In this document: piece after piece, positions 12,101-24,900 of the stretch
How the letters are laid out: every line of letters begins with the position of its first letter
Position numbering within the stretch: the stretch's first letter is position 1
Assembly (NCBI GenBank): GCA_947044365.1
Contig: OX345637.1
Coordinates: forward strand, 930,001 to 994,000
Direction: 5' to 3'
Origin: Petrosia ficiformis
Lineage: Eukaryota; Porifera; Demospongiae; Haplosclerida; Petrosiidae
Length of the DNA stretch: 64,000 bases
Translations under genes and position numbers: made by a program
Notes under the pieces: model-generated
Database searches by the model: none
The model's input: only the letters and a program-made list of their open reading frames with translations
What the model was told of the DNA's origin: nothing

Positions 12101-15100
12101 CTCCGGTCTGACTACTCTAATATCATAAATTATACATACATATATGAGACTTATTTTTTGCAAAGGGATGCTTCATGCAAAATAATTTTGATCAAATGCT
12201 AGCTCTTGATTGCTCGCCATTCCAACAAGGAGATTTGATGTCCATATTATGCTGTTTAGTCCCTTGCTCTAGTTGCCAAGTTGATTCTACCACCCTATTA
12301 TTATGTTGCATAATCGCACTAGATAAGAACCTAGGTATAATACCAATTAGCATTGGTTTTTAAACAGCAAAATGCATTATTGCAAGGCTGTGCTTTCTAT
12401 CACCAATGGAGATATTTAAAATACATATATTGTACATATATACTTGTACATTGTATATACAATGTACAATCAAACATAGCAATAAATTATAGTCTATTCA
12501 CACTGAAGGGGCACAAGAAGTAGCTATCTTCATCAGTTGATACGAGTATTTCCAATGATGAATAATTCTTTAATTTCTATATAATATAGTATACTAGTCT
12601 TATTTCATCTATTATATTTTTAGCCTGCCCTCTAGTGCTTATAGATAAAGGTTTTGTATAATGTACAAATGTATAGCTCCAAAAATAAAACATTTGATAA
12701 AAGAATATTTGACAGTAATTGTGTATTATTACATGTGTACATAATTACATGTACATTGCGTGGGCAAGTATCGTAAGGTATGTAATAAGTATGGCCATAA
12801 AACTCTATGGAGAATGTCAGAACAAATATTTGGATGTACATGTAAGACTTTAATGATATTTTTAGACTCGAAAAAAGGTGAAGATTCCAATGGCGTTTGA
12901 ATCACTTCATAGCATCAATTTATAGCAGAAGTTATAAACATGAGTATCTGTGCCTCTTCAGAGTGAATAAACTATAATATATAGTACATATTAGATTAGA
13001 TGTATATTATATACATCTACAATTCCTTACTTCTACAGTAGAGGGCACATGTCCTTTACTATCAATGATTCTCTCAGGTTCAGCCCACAAGAGGCGTTGC
13101 ACATTAGCAATCCATGCTTCAATCTCCTCTAGTTCTCTCCAAATATTGTCTTCATCACTACAAAAAAAAAAAACGTGTTAGACCAGTTATGTCACAGATA
13201 CATGTATTACTAAACAGACACACATGGAATTGGTATATACATATGTATCTAAGAGACCTAATGATTGTAACATTGACAGAGAGGAACTATTTACAGTAGT
13301 AAATGTAATTATTTCTTTAGTTCTCCAATCAGTTTATTTGAAATACAAAACCAAATCTCAAAAGCTATTCAGCTGTCTTCATCAGTGGTACAATAGTAAA
13401 CATATATGTAATTTAAACTACTTATATATAGCAACATGTGAAATACTAGCTAACATATTAGATGTAAGTTCAGCTCAAAGGTTGTACGCTTGTTACATAT
13501 ATGTTTACTGTTGTATCACTGATGAAGACAGCTGAATAGCTGTCGAAACGTTTGGTTTTGTGTTGTCAAATAAACTGATTGGAGAATTAAAAGAAATAAT
13601 GACTATTATGAATACACCCAATCATTCAGGATTATAATTTTACTAGAAGTATTTAACCTTGCGATGCCAAAATGCCATGTCACTAACACCACACCAACCA
13701 TTTGTGGTTGCAACTTCCAACATGTTTTCTCACGTTTTTTACTTGTGAATGATGCAAAATCAAAGCTATGAGGCTAGCCAATTCAAAGTTACAAGTAGTC
13801 AGAATTAGAGATCGCTGAAAGCATGAGTGTTGCCTAACTGCCTGATTTTGAAACACTTCTTTACTGAAAGTGATGAAGCTTAAGTTTGATATACATGTAT
13901 ATAATGTGGCTTGCTTATAAGATCTTCTCTTTAAATAGCAATGTATAATCTGAACAATTAAGAAATAAACAAGTATGGAGATGCAAAGACTGGCTTAGGC
14001 TGCATTCATTAATGCACAACATTTCAAAATTAATCTCAGTTAATGCGTACATGTAAGAATTGGTGGAAAAATGTCCCTTCCATTCTTAATACTAACTTTG
14101 TTGCAGAACTTTTCAATGCCTTCATTCGTTCTTCTAATTGACCAATCACATCATTACATTCAAAAGCAAGAATCTGAGCTCTTTCAACACTCACAATTGC
14201 TGCATTATATGGAGACACTGAACCACCTAATGTCAGAAAATACAGTGGTGATGATATATCTATACACAAACACATAAATAAGTATGTTTGAAGTTACATG
14301 TGTACATGTATATGATATCTACTAGATCCAGTAAAAGGTGCTTGGAGTCCTGGTTACCCCTGACAGTGAATGTATTGTCCAATACTGAAAACAATTCAAT
14401 GTACTACACCTTTTTTTGTGAATAATTGGGGCCAGCCTGAGCGAGCCCTACACTAGGGAGTTGGTTGAGAATTTTTTAGTAAAACAAAATTGATTGCAAT
14501 AAGAAATGCTTAATCAAAAACAGTTCAACAAACTTGTGCTAGTGTTCTACTAATCTCACAGTCTATTGCAAGCACTTGCAAACTAAAATGTAAGCATTGC
14601 AGTACTCGATTTCAAATGCTGAACTTTCATAAGCTTGATTTCAATATTTCGGGCTTACTTAGAGGCTCTTCCGTGTAGCCAAGTAAGCTTCTCTTAATAT
14701 TAAAATTTGCAGAGCTAAAAGTGCCTGCTCAAGCACCTGCACATTGTGTTTAACCTGGTATCTGGATCTAACTATAGTCAGGTGTACTGGAATTTTGGAT
14801 TTCTATTACAATTAACACATAACTTACTATACAAACACATAAATAATAGACTTGCATGCAGGATATGAAATTTCCCTAATGATAACAGTACAGAGTATAG
14901 TAATGATCTTGTTATAATGTATTTATAGTACATGTACATGTACATAAACACACATTCTAAACTTATAAAAACTGAACTTTGATGGACTGGTCAATATCAT
15001 AACATAATGAATAATACATGTATCTCTTAGCACAAGTACTGTACTATATTATAAAGCACGTGCATAGTAAATGTACTCCAGCACAAGTGATATACTATAC

Positions 15101-18100
15101 TATACTATATAACACATAATACTAAAATTAATAGTCTAATTAAGAGTCTATAATAAGTATATTGTATAATAATTGAAATCATTTCTGGTTGATACATAAA
15201 CACATCAATAGTAATTGTACTCCATGGCATGTGTAAACTCACAAGTATAATAGATTACTTGTGTAGTAAAGATACAGGTGCTATACTATTAAAACATGTA
15301 TACATCACAAAAATTTAATGGAGAAACAATCTCATTTATTCCACTTGTACAATCGTACATTCACGATTATAATAATTACTAATAATTATTAAATATTAGA
15401 GTTTAAAATACATCACTTGTATTAACTGCTTGCCTTCTTCCTCGTCCTCTTCTGAAGTTAAAATGGCAGTTACTGTTCCATTATTCAATGTATGAGGTAT
15501 TATCTTGACATACACTGGACTAATGGACTGTGTTACTTGTTCTAATAAACTGGTTTGAAAAACCAGTTTGTCACATGCATCCTGTGAAATGTTCAAAGTA
15601 TAAAAACAAGTACAAGTACCGTAATAGTGAAATGTATTGATATATGAGGATAAGTAATATATAAAGCACCCTTCGAGTATAATATAAAAATTACAGCATG
15701 AGAAGTGTGTTCAAAACAAGCAAACAGTAAAATCAAAAAGAATGCTATATGCTTGTGGGTGGGTACATTTCCTGTAGTATACAGCATTTGATTGCTGACA
15801 CATTACGATAAATCAGTTAAAGCTCCCGTGCATTGACTGTAAAGAACTCAAATACATTATTGCACTGTCCTGTACTGTACTATATTGTACTATACTGTAC
15901 TGTATTATACTATACTGTACTGTACTGTACTGTAATACAGTGTAGTGTAATAAAATGTACAGTACTAACAATATACTGCACTGTATTGTATTGTACTGCA
16001 CATACACTGTACACTACTAAATATAATTATAATACATTATTTATTATATATTTTATATAATAATTGTACCTTTACTGATGTTAAGTGGTTTTTAACGACA
16101 AGGAAACTTTTATTATCTTCTAAATTACATGTTTTAAGAGTATCTCTACAAGTATCAATGAGGTCACGACTAGCCTCTAATTGATGAGTTTGAAACTCAA
16201 CAACTTTTCCAACACAGAAACAATATTTTTCATCTAGTGACTGTAAAAATGGAGTCCATCTTTGTTCTAAGAATGTGCTACAGTCAATTGAATCTGATTG
16301 GTCATATGTATCCAGAAGAGCAATTTGATTGGTTAAAGTGGATTCAACAATAACCTGAACAAATGAATATATATTAATTTATGAAAATGAAGTGTCTCTA
16401 TATTCCACCATTTTATATAGCAAGCTAATGAAACATGATATCCATAAACAAGATATACAGAGAAAAAAGTATCCCTATGATTGCTTTGTGGTGTCCAACA
16501 TTCATTCATTATGAATCGTGGCTGACTTTCTCATATCTGAAACACAACAGCCTAGTATGATCATTATTTTGATTATCTACTCTTCTTACTTTTTAAAGGA
16601 TCTTGTAGAACTTTAGGAATATATTTCCAATAAAACAGCTATTATACATGTAGTTCCAGTTTCACATGTAAGCTAAAAGAGTGCAGCTTTCCTCCTGCTA
16701 GTCTGTATCTTAAGCATGCCATGTTATATGTACCATGCTTATTAATTGACCAAGTTCCCAGAATGACACAGCTTCCTTAATTAAATGTATAATGCACATT
16801 CGTGTAAGCGACACAAACACATATATGCATATATACATTAAACCCCATAGAAAGCAATCAGAGGGATGGCCCTACAGGCCATAAAAATCACTAAGTTTAT
16901 TAGATAACAGATTTCATTAGCTTTACAGATAAAACAGTTGAACAGGAGTTGAGGAGGAGGATGGACAGATACTATCCCCATGTACTGGATCACAGTGTGA
17001 TTTACTACAACAGAAGCATACACCATGACAACCAGTAACATAATACAATATAACATGAATTTGTTTGTATGCACAAAATGTGATTAGTATATTGTGTGTA
17101 GTGTCCCTAAGTTACTATGTAATTTTTACAACAAATTCCTATCCTTTCGTGTATCATTATAGTAGAGTATTTCCTTTGATAATTATATATTATAGTAAGA
17201 AATGATGATTATAAGTATGGATGATGAATGAATAAAGGAAGATGGATAAATGAATGAATGGATGGTAGATAGATGAATGAATGGATGGATAGATAGATGA
17301 ATTAATGGATGGATAAATGAATGAATAAAGGTAGATGGATAAATGAATGAATGGATGGATAAATGAATGAATGGATAGATAGATGAATGAATGGATGAAT
17401 AGATAAATGAATGAATGGATGGATAAATGAATGTATAAAGGTGGATGAATGAATGAATGAGTGAAAATATGATTGATTGAATGAATGGACTATTCTGGTA
17501 TACTAATATTACCTGTAGTGTATTCTTCAGCTGAGTCATCAAATTGAAGTCAATATCTTCATTAATAAAAAGATCTGACAGAACTTTCTCTTCTGATACA
17601 AACCATTTCATCATATCCTAATAAAACAATACAATATTTAATAGTCTGTTACCATGTTGTAGATATGTATTGTGTTTAGAATATTAGAAGTTGTAGACTT
17701 CCTAGTTACGTGGCTTATTAGCAGATACTGTAATTACTGTAATTACTGTAATAGTATCATACATACTGTACATAGTAAATGATGCACAAGTTATTATATC
17801 ACATATAGAATGCTCACAGGGTCTAATATCGTGCCACCCTCGTGCTAGGGATAACATTATCATTCCACGTACTGTATATAGTAAATGATGCACAAGTTAT
17901 TATATCACATATAGAATGCTCACGAGGTCTATTATCATGCCACCTCATGCTAGGGATAATATTTCAGCAATAGATTGCAAGCACATTCTATAACTATAAC
18001 ATATATTTACAATTATGTAATTCTATATGCAAGTATTGTTTTCAAGTTACATTCCAATGTTGTCTACATGTCATTGCTGAAAATATATCAAGTCTCTTTT

Positions 18101-19522
18101 AATTAGTTCTTATAAGTGGGTGACAAAAGATAATGAAAATATTAATTAGTTTAGCCTGGAAACAATTTAGTTAATCAACAATAATTAAGAATTAATTAGT
18201 ATTTATCAGTCACTAACAAACTTCAGAAAGTTTTAGTTAGTTAACTGAATGTAAACTGGCAAACTAAAAGGAGCTAAAATAACACATAATATGTACATAC
18301 TAACATTGTTTTAGTATGACAATAACAACCACTCTTAATTTATAATTTATAAGAATAATCTTAGATTTACAATTTATTATCATTAACTAATAGTTATGAA
18401 GTAGACCCATAATTATAAACTTAAACAATACGTACATTTTCATTCTACATTTATATTAGTCTCTCACGCCAGACCCATACCATAAAAAGCTGTGCCCCAA
18501 TCAGAATACACAACATCATGATAGGTCCTTATTAACACACACATTTCATGATATCCCATTTAGGAATGGAACTGGAAGAAGTGATCGATAGAGTAGCTTT
18601 GGCTATGAGCTATGAGTCTTGAAATCAACACAGAAGTAAGCTATTTGGCTTTTTCTACACAACTAAGACATATTTTGTACTACTACCTACGGGGTTTGGA
18701 AATAGCCCATGTTATTACATTTGTGTTGTCGTCAGTGTAAAGAGCTTCTTATTTGGCACTACGCAGTTCTCTCTTTAAGCTAGTGGCACAGTTAATTATG
18801 ATTATATTGTCACTAACAGCATTAACTCTTAGTTAATTGGTTCAAGATGTATTCTCAATGGCACACACTAACCATTGTCGAGCCGATTTGGCCCATGCTT
18901 CAAAACTTATCAAAAACTCTGGTTGTCATATATGTAACTGATACGACTTCCTTGAACAAACTAATGTACAGCGTGCAACCAGACCCTTTTTTGTGGGATG
19001 GGTCTGGCTGACGAGACTACATTTATATACACTAATGCTGTTTTATTATGACAATAATGATCAGTTTAGATTTATATATATTATTATTGACAAACTACTA
19101 ATAATAGTTGTTGCAGTAGACTCGTTATCTATAGTTCAGTTAATTATAAGTCATAATACGTTACTAAAAGCAACCTTGATTCTAATTAACAAGAAATACA
19201 CCAGTAGATATTAATGTTATGAATAATTCATAGTTCACACCTGGGGAGTGTCACTATTACTAAACAGCTTTCCATTGTCATCTTCTTCATCTGAATCACT
19301 GATCAGTGGAGGAGGTCCTTCATCAGTAGTGGTCATGTTCCTTTCTCTGTGGAGCTTTAAAAGAGAACCATGTAGTTGTATACACGAGGATAGCTCAGCT
19401 ACACCTACAAATGGGTCTGGTAACTTTAATCCTTTGAGGGGGTGACCACGTGTGTGTAAATGACCGAGTTTGACAAGGAAGCTGAGAATTTGAGAAAGAA
19501 GATGAGATGAAAAGTGTAGAAG
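6143..19522 (-). CDS. Large spectrin-repeat-like protein (partial, 14 exons)
   Basis: Exons in transcript order (minus strand): 19522-19241, 17617-17513, 16354-16070, 15581-15417, 14226-14097, 13157-13031, 12116-11963, 11408-10729, 9941-9738, 9241-9140, 8839-8678, 8230-8066, 7568-7359, 6259-6143. Together they encode about 960 residues. Most introns are phase 0 and all joins agree, except 15417 to 14226, where an exon or a different donor is missing. The encoded segments are helical and Trp-marked, as in spectrin repeats: IWRELEEIEAWI, DYWADLDKV, TTQRWQELVSCL, LLLWLQETV. The two exons at 10.7-12.1 kb form a long acidic, Ser-rich linker (LEDEDEEEEDDDEVFEA). This fits a cytoskeletal linker of the nesprin, dystonin or dystrophin sort; I cannot say which. 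The exon at 7359 is followed by GCATGT, suggesting a GC-AG intron. Both the true N- and C-termini are outside this set. Spectrin-type exons at 58-64 kb may be its 5' part. Confidence 0.75.
6353..6845. mobile_element. ~490-bp palindromic foldback element
   Basis: The arms begin CAGTGTTTTTGATAAGCTCA and end with the inverse TGAGCTTATCAAAAACATTG. Inverted matching continues inward through the GTTAATTATGATTAT blocks and the GGCTCA / TTGGCCCAA blocks around the centre near 6600. It lies inside an intron of the spectrin-like gene. A one-arm relative lies at 18738-18922. Confidence 0.8.
6911..7335. mobile_element. hAT-like MITE with ~8-bp target duplication
   Basis: Ends are AGGTGCTGGGAAAAAAGTTTG and, inverted, TTCTTCCCAGCCCT. 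The flanks ATTATCAC and ATTTATCAC look like an 8-bp duplication with one indel. The interior shares blocks with the element at 9344-9669 (CAGTCCAGTGATGCTAAAT against ATTTAGTATCACTAGACTGA; CACTTTAATG). It also contains a two-copy ~40-bp direct repeat (AGGAGGCTGTCTATAGT) at 7164-7245. Confidence 0.65.
7600..7880. repeat. Imperfect (GATG/GAAT) tetranucleotide tract
   Basis: About 280 bp of degenerate GATGAATG, GATAGATG and GATGGATA units inside an intron of the spectrin-like gene. Open frames over it are products of the repeat. Confidence 0.8.
8262..8662. repeat. (ACTGT)n pentanucleotide microsatellite, ~400 bp
   Basis: About 80 units of CTGTA with scattered variants (CTATA, CTGTG, CTCTA, CTGCA). 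It lies in the intron between the exons at 8066-8230 and 8678-8839. Open frames on both strands here (repeating Tyr-Cys-Thr-Val-Leu) are artefacts of a stop-free repeat. Confidence 0.95.
9344..9669. mobile_element. hAT-like MITE (AGGGCTGG...CAGCCCT)
   Basis: Terminal AGGGCTGGGATGAAGGTTGAA is matched by an inverted AACCTTTTTTTCAGCCCT. The inner GTTTGAAGGTTTGAACG and GGTTTGAACCTTTGAACC are also inverted. It is related to the element at 6911-7335 and has no coding capacity. It lies in an intron. Confidence 0.7.
10336..10500. repeat. ~30-bp minisatellite, about five units
   Basis: Units of roughly GAGCATGTAATGTACATG plus TACTGTGTACT repeat with small changes, followed by ACTGT-rich DNA to about 10610. 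It is intronic. Confidence 0.85.
11470..11900. repeat. ACATGTA-rich simple sequence
   Basis: Many overlapping ACATGTAC and CATATACAT words, with two copies of a CACAATGGCTTA(T/G)AAA motif between. No coding signal. It lies in the intron between the acidic-linker exons. Confidence 0.6.
13305..13597. mobile_element. Palindromic element with hammerhead-like core
   Basis: The left arm (TTCTCCAATCAGTTTATTTG onward) is the inverse of the right arm ending CAAATAAACTGATTGGAGAA. Each arm is about 95 bp. The right arm contains CTGATGA, then a 7-bp stem GACAGCT/AGCTGTC with loop GAAT, then GAAAC. This is the conserved layout of a hammerhead core. The left arm has a decayed copy in reverse. It is intronic. 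Confidence 0.65.
15868..15990. repeat. Short (ACTGT)n tract
   Basis: Degenerate CTGTACTATA pentamers, the same unit as at 8262-8662, in another intron of the same gene. Confidence 0.8.
16451..16886 (+). mobile_element. MITE (CCCTATGATTGCTTT family)
   Basis: Ends are GTATCCCTATGATTGCTTTG and, inverted, GAAAGCAATCAGAGGGATGG. The interior has TTAATTGACCAAG and CTTCCTTAATTAAATG blocks, as in the other copies. It is intronic in the spectrin-like gene. Confidence 0.75.
17205..17485. repeat. (GAAT/GGAT) tetranucleotide tract
   Basis: Long GAATGAATGGATGGATAAAT-type repeats in the intron just 3' (transcript sense) of the 17513-17617 exon. Minus-strand frames through it (Phe-Ile-His-Ser-type repeats) are artefacts. 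Confidence 0.85.
17762..17975. repeat. 106-bp tandem duplication
   Basis: Two head-to-tail copies (AGTAAATGATGCACAAGTTA... to ...GCTAGGGATAA) are offset by 106 bp with only a few differences, so the duplication is recent. It is intronic. Confidence 0.9.
18738..18922. mobile_element. Half copy of the 6353-6845 palindrome
   Basis: It shares GAGCTTCTTATTTGGCACTA, the GTTAATTATGATTATATTGTC block and the TTGGCCCATGCTTCAAAACTTATC block with one arm of that element. The other arm is absent. Confidence 0.75.
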
Positions 19523-19561
19523 CTGAAGAATTAAAGAACAAAGCGAATGAACTTTTTAAAG
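19507..19561 (+). CDS. PP5-like TPR protein, putative exon 1
   Basis: Reads MKSVEAEELKNKANELFK and ends in phase 1 at a GT donor. This matches the start of the first TPR in serine/threonine phosphatase 5 (family pattern AEELK..AN..FK). The next TPR portion is found only at 56907-57076, 37 kb away, and joins in frame. The first 16 bases overlap, on the opposite strand, the first exon called for the spectrin-like gene. Only 18 codons support this, so the phase-matched partner exon carries much of the weight. Confidence 0.55.
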
Positions 19562-21945
19562 GTATCTTTATCAAATTATCACCTCAGATGTAATATCTCA
19601 CGGCTATTATCAGCTGGGCTTAATAGCCACTCTGCCGGTCCATAAACAGTTATGCCATCTGGTGTTCAAAGCTTATTGAGGGTGTATAGGTGTGTGATGT
19701 TGTTCCTTTGTATAGGGTTGCAATACTGCAGATCACTGACTGAACAGACTCTGCAGCACCACCAGTTATTGATAGTGTACCAGTTCAATTTATCTAGATG
19801 AAACAGGGAATAATGTCAGTTATCAATAATGAACAATAAATGATGTTTTATAAACCATGCCATAGATGTGTGGATTTAATTTAACCGCACGCAGTATGAT
19901 CTTAAACCAAAGGATCAAAAACCTTATCCTAGTGTATGAATGTTGCAAGATGGATAGTAGTGTTTTACAATAAACAGAGTAATATTATGATCAACAATGT
20001 TGTGGTTTCCACTTTGGTTTTGATTGCAGAGAAGTTCTTGAATTTGAAGATGCAAAGACGTTTTCATTGATGAAACATAATCAAAATGAAGTTTATGAAT
20101 CACTCAAAAGTGATATAGAAACGAAATCATTGTTTCAATGATGAGAAATTGAAAATGTAAAACTAAAAGTTTGTGAAGAATTTATGTCGGGATTGTGTAA
20201 TAACTACCTATATCTTTTTGGCTTTTGGTATGTGCCATGATCTCTAATTTTTTTACATACATGTACATGTTTCATGATAGATGTACAATTATAATTCTAT
20301 GCCGTTGCTACTGCATTGTTAATGTTTATAACTCAATAATAGTAGATAATAGTTTATACATAATCATTTGGTATAGCCCATACAAGCTTCGTAATTATGC
20401 AATTTATAATTCTTATGATTATGATATCATATAGTCATATCATATCTTAGGACATATCTCTGGTCTGTGTCTAATTATAATTTGTAAGACCTGAGTATAG
20501 CTATCTACCTATGTGATTAATTGCCTCTAGATTCACGGTATCTAAATTGTTGATCAGTGGAATGGAACAAAAGACTCGTAAAACTACAACAAAACACAAT
20601 TACAGAAATACCATGTGATGTCATTAAATAGCAAATGTGCATAACAATAATTATACACAACTACACTACATACTTTATATGGATATTTTTGTTTTTAATT
20701 TACTAAAATTCATTTTATTTGTACAGTCATAACTGTTGTTAGAAATTACTTTTGAATCATTGGGCTAAAAATATATAGTTTGTATTTGTCCATTCTGGCC
20801 AATAACTGTATATAAAACCCAAAAAAACGTTTGTGAAGAATTTAAGTTGGGATGCAATGGCTGACTGCATCCTTTTTGTCTATCTGTTTAAATATATAGG
20901 TGTACAATTATAATGGTATAATGTACACAATTATACAATAATAGAAATTATAATACACATACACAAGGAACAGTGGAATGGAGCAATGACTCATTGTAGA
21001 ACAAGAACAAGTCCCACAAAATGTAATATAATAGCTAGTAGACTATCAGTATGGATATGAACTCTCATTATGCCAATTGATTAATTTTATAATTGTAGTT
21101 TAAGGTTTTTTTTTTTTTGTTCCAGTGTGTAATGTCCATATGTGGGTGTGTACACAACTGCTGCACCCTGTTAAATAATGATAATTCATAGCTTCATCCT
21201 GTTATAGCCTTTAATTTAATAGCAAATAGCATGTGATATCATTAAACAGTGGATGTACAGAACAATAATTATACTCATCTAAAGTACATGGATATCTTGA
21301 AATTATCTTTATTTTTAATTCACTCAAAATTCACTGCTTCTGGTGCGTAATACACTATAATTATTTAGCTACTAAGGTAGAAACCCTGGATCTGCCTGCC
21401 ACCGCATAGTCTCGGACTTGCAATGTAGTCTCACATAACCAAACCCGACGTGACGTGATCTAAACTTAGTAGGTTGGGTCTGGTTACATGAAACTCTAAT
21501 AAATGTCTTAGATACCTAAGTATGTACAGTAGAGTAAAGTAGTATATTGAACACTGTACAATGTGTATATATATATACTTGATACTAGAGAACCTGTATA
21601 TTTATAATAAGATGAGATGATATCGTTCTGGTAACTGATGATATTTCTCATTATCTGTACGATAATTTATTTATCTAATGTAGCTGGCTTTTCAACAAAA
21701 AAAAAATACAAATATCATCAGGAAACAATGATAATAATAAGGTTTTACAAACTCAGATCGATGATTATCTCGAGCTACTAATAATAACCTGAGAAGTAAC
21801 AGAGCTTTATGTGTGAACAGATCACCTCGGAAGCCAAAAATTCGCCTTTCCGCTTGGGAGTAAACTTTAGGTCAGGTGACTTCGGTACAGCAGAACTTCC
21901 GTAACTTGCCATTTCTTTCGTTTTTTGTTTTACAACCAGTTAGTC
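19562..21945. other. Intergenic/intronic DNA with internal duplications
   Basis: No convincing gene. 20031-20142 follows a good acceptor (tttgattgcag) and is open (REVLEFEDAKTFSLM..., ending at TGATGA), so it may be a lone or decayed exon. Blocks at about 20606-20720 and 21222-21340 are diverged copies of each other (ATGTGATGTCATTAAATAG / ATGTGATATCATTAAACAG and onward). GTTTGTGAAGAATTTA occurs at both ~20170 and ~20830. Confidence 0.45.
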
Positions 21946-24900
21946 ATGACAGAAAAGGTGTGTTGTGATGGATCAAAGGAAACTGACTGCAAATCAGATG
22001 ACTCAGATGGTATGCATGTTAAATTGCTATTAGCTACAATTAGCACATAAAGAAATGTAGCTTTATAGCTACAATTCAAACATTCTCCCAAGTCGCATTG
22101 TATATATTAGTTTTTGTACCATTTCATATAGTTTATATACTAGTCAAAAGTAAATTCACTACTTTTAAACATTGCCTAACAAGAAAGCAACTGATTAATT
22201 GATTTATGTACTGTGTCTCAAGCATAATATTAATTATTGTACTAAAACCAATGTAATAAATGGGTATAAATTAACTTTTAGGTTCCGCAATTAATATATC
22301 CGTGGGATGAGGGTGTGATCCTCTGAACCATAGGCCTATAAGGGTCAGTCGTCTCTGTTATGGAAAGTTAAGAATTTAAAGTATGTTAATATCCTAACAA
22401 AGGTAACTGGCCCTAAAGTTTAGTGGACAATGCCCTTAATGCCCTACTTAATTACGTTAACTTCACTTATACCACCAAATGAAGGTGGAAATAACCCATT
22501 AATGTTTACAGTGATGCATGGCAGTTTATTCTAGTGTACCTTACTACCTGTACATACTGTATATGCTGATGTCATGATTACATACAGAAAGATAATTCCT
22601 GGAAAGTCCTATATATAAGACAAAAGTAACTTATCAGAGTAAATTAATTCATTACACTGATATCATATTCCAATATCATCAGTTAAACAGTATATTATAT
22701 ATCAGACATAATTATTAGTTAACATATTATGCTTAACATTAATTTTGTTTATAAGATACTGGATCACTTGCTCTATTAATTAAAGTAATTACGAACATAA
22801 TTTGGCTTCAATGCTCTCAAGCCACAAATAGCTTCCCACACCACTCTAAAAACAAAATTTTTAAATAATTATGATTAGTACAGTTGGGCATATCAGTGAT
22901 ATCACACAGGTGAAGATAGGTAAATTCCACCTTTATGTAAGAGTTAATGTTGTTTTAGTTTGACAATAATGACTAGTGGTATTGTGGCTGTCTACACTTA
23001 CGTACATACCTGCCACTCATTTGCATTCTAGAGTTGATTCTCAGTTTCAATTTTGCCAGAAAATTGAATAAATTTCCAACATACTTATACTATACTTCTA
23101 TAACTCTCCATAGTCGTGCATTACAAAAACAAAATAACTCACTGATTGGTTATCACAGTTAAAGTTGTCCAACTGAGTCCTGTATAATATCTCATGACAT
23201 GTAATTCATATAAGTAACTTCAATTTAAAATAATTTTATTTACTCCTTGTGTGCAGATAGGACTTATATATTTGCTTCAGTATTCCTTGCAATTGGAATT
23301 AGCAAAAAACAAATTATTATTTTTGTTTTTGCAGTGTTTTATTTCTTTTTTATAAACTGGTAAGGTTATTTACTGTTACATCATTCATATTATTTATATT
23401 TGTTTTAGGTTTCTGCGATGTTTTCATTTCTGAATTGTGTGGTTGTGGAGGTTGTACTGAAGAACAATGGATTGAAGGATTGTTCTGTGAAAAATCAAAT
23501 AAGGATTACCCTCATTTTATGATGCTAGACCCTTTTCGTGACTGTCATGCACAAATTAAAAAGACAGAGATTTATTTCGAAGCAAGAGAAATGGAAAAGA
23601 AGTTCAGAGTTTGTTGTCTAAGAGTATGGCAGAAGCTCATTTGTGATGTCAAGGTAACTATGTGTAATTTATATGGAGTCAATGTACTTGTAATATATAT
23701 GGTGGAGACACCAGTAAATCATTTACATACCTGACATCATCCAATTTGTGATGAATAATATTCAGAAAATAGTTGATCTGTTTGTCATGTAGCTGAGTCA
23801 CCTCAGCAATTTCCATCAACCAATTTGAACTTCTACCAGGGAATGTTGATATATTAGTTTTTTTACATGATAACTTACCTTCGTTACATCTAGACTATAT
23901 ACAAGAGCACTCAAGACTCGCACTGTACATATGATCAATCAATGTAATATGCTCTCTTATTTTAAAATTTGATTGTAAAGTTTTGCATAAATAGTGAGTG
24001 TAGCATCATGCATGTGGTCAGTTAACTGGTTGATTGGCAGTTATATAACTAGTTTAACTGGTTATTTAAATTCTCTGTGTGCAGAGTACTACTATTGATA
24101 AGTCACAAAGAAATATTGGTGAATTGATCGATCAGTATCGTGTCCATTTACCTTTGCTACCACAAATATCTTGCATCACTGAGTTAACCCATTACTTCAA
24201 TGAAACGAGAGTTTCTTGGTTCAACCATGAACCTGTTCATTGTCTTGCTCAGTGTTTAAGCCAAGAAGTTGTTTGCTCTTGGAACAAATATGGTAGCTTT
24301 TTCAACAACAATGTTTACAGCGAAGATTGAGAGAATATGATGGAATACCTTTCTGTGAGTCAAGTGAACACATTTTTGTTCTTGAAATTGATGAATCGGT
24401 TGATCAGATGATGGTTTCCCAGATTCCACATCTTTGTTCATGTTTATGTCGTATACTAAGTTGCCCCGCAGTTTATCTCCATGTAGTTCAAGAACAGAAG
24501 GATCATCTTGCTTTATCATTTTGTTACTGCTGCGAGGATTACCTTGAAACGTTTCATGCGTTGATTCCGAAACAGTTAGTTGACTTGAGAGAATTTAGAG
24601 TTGTTCGATTGAAAGACAGAAACAATTCTTTCAACATTGAAGTAGCAGGTGAACTATTCTATATTAATTATGTTTATCCATCTGTCTATATCTCCTAGCC
24701 ACCTATATTCATCATACCCATGACTGTAATTATATACCTATCTATCTAACTATAATTACATGTATATCTAACTTAGGTCCACAATAAAATTGTTTAAGCA
24801 TGTAGAATATGCTGAACATATCACGATAACAAATATGCTGAATATTTCGCAAAATGTGATGTGACCACTTACTTTTTTGCAGCATCCAGGCCTCTTCAAA

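Noticed and set aside
17183..17485. Minus-strand frame with long Ile-His-Ser-Phe repeats
   Set aside because: Only its start (17513-17617, DMMKWFVSEEK) is a real exon; the rest reads through a tetranucleotide repeat.
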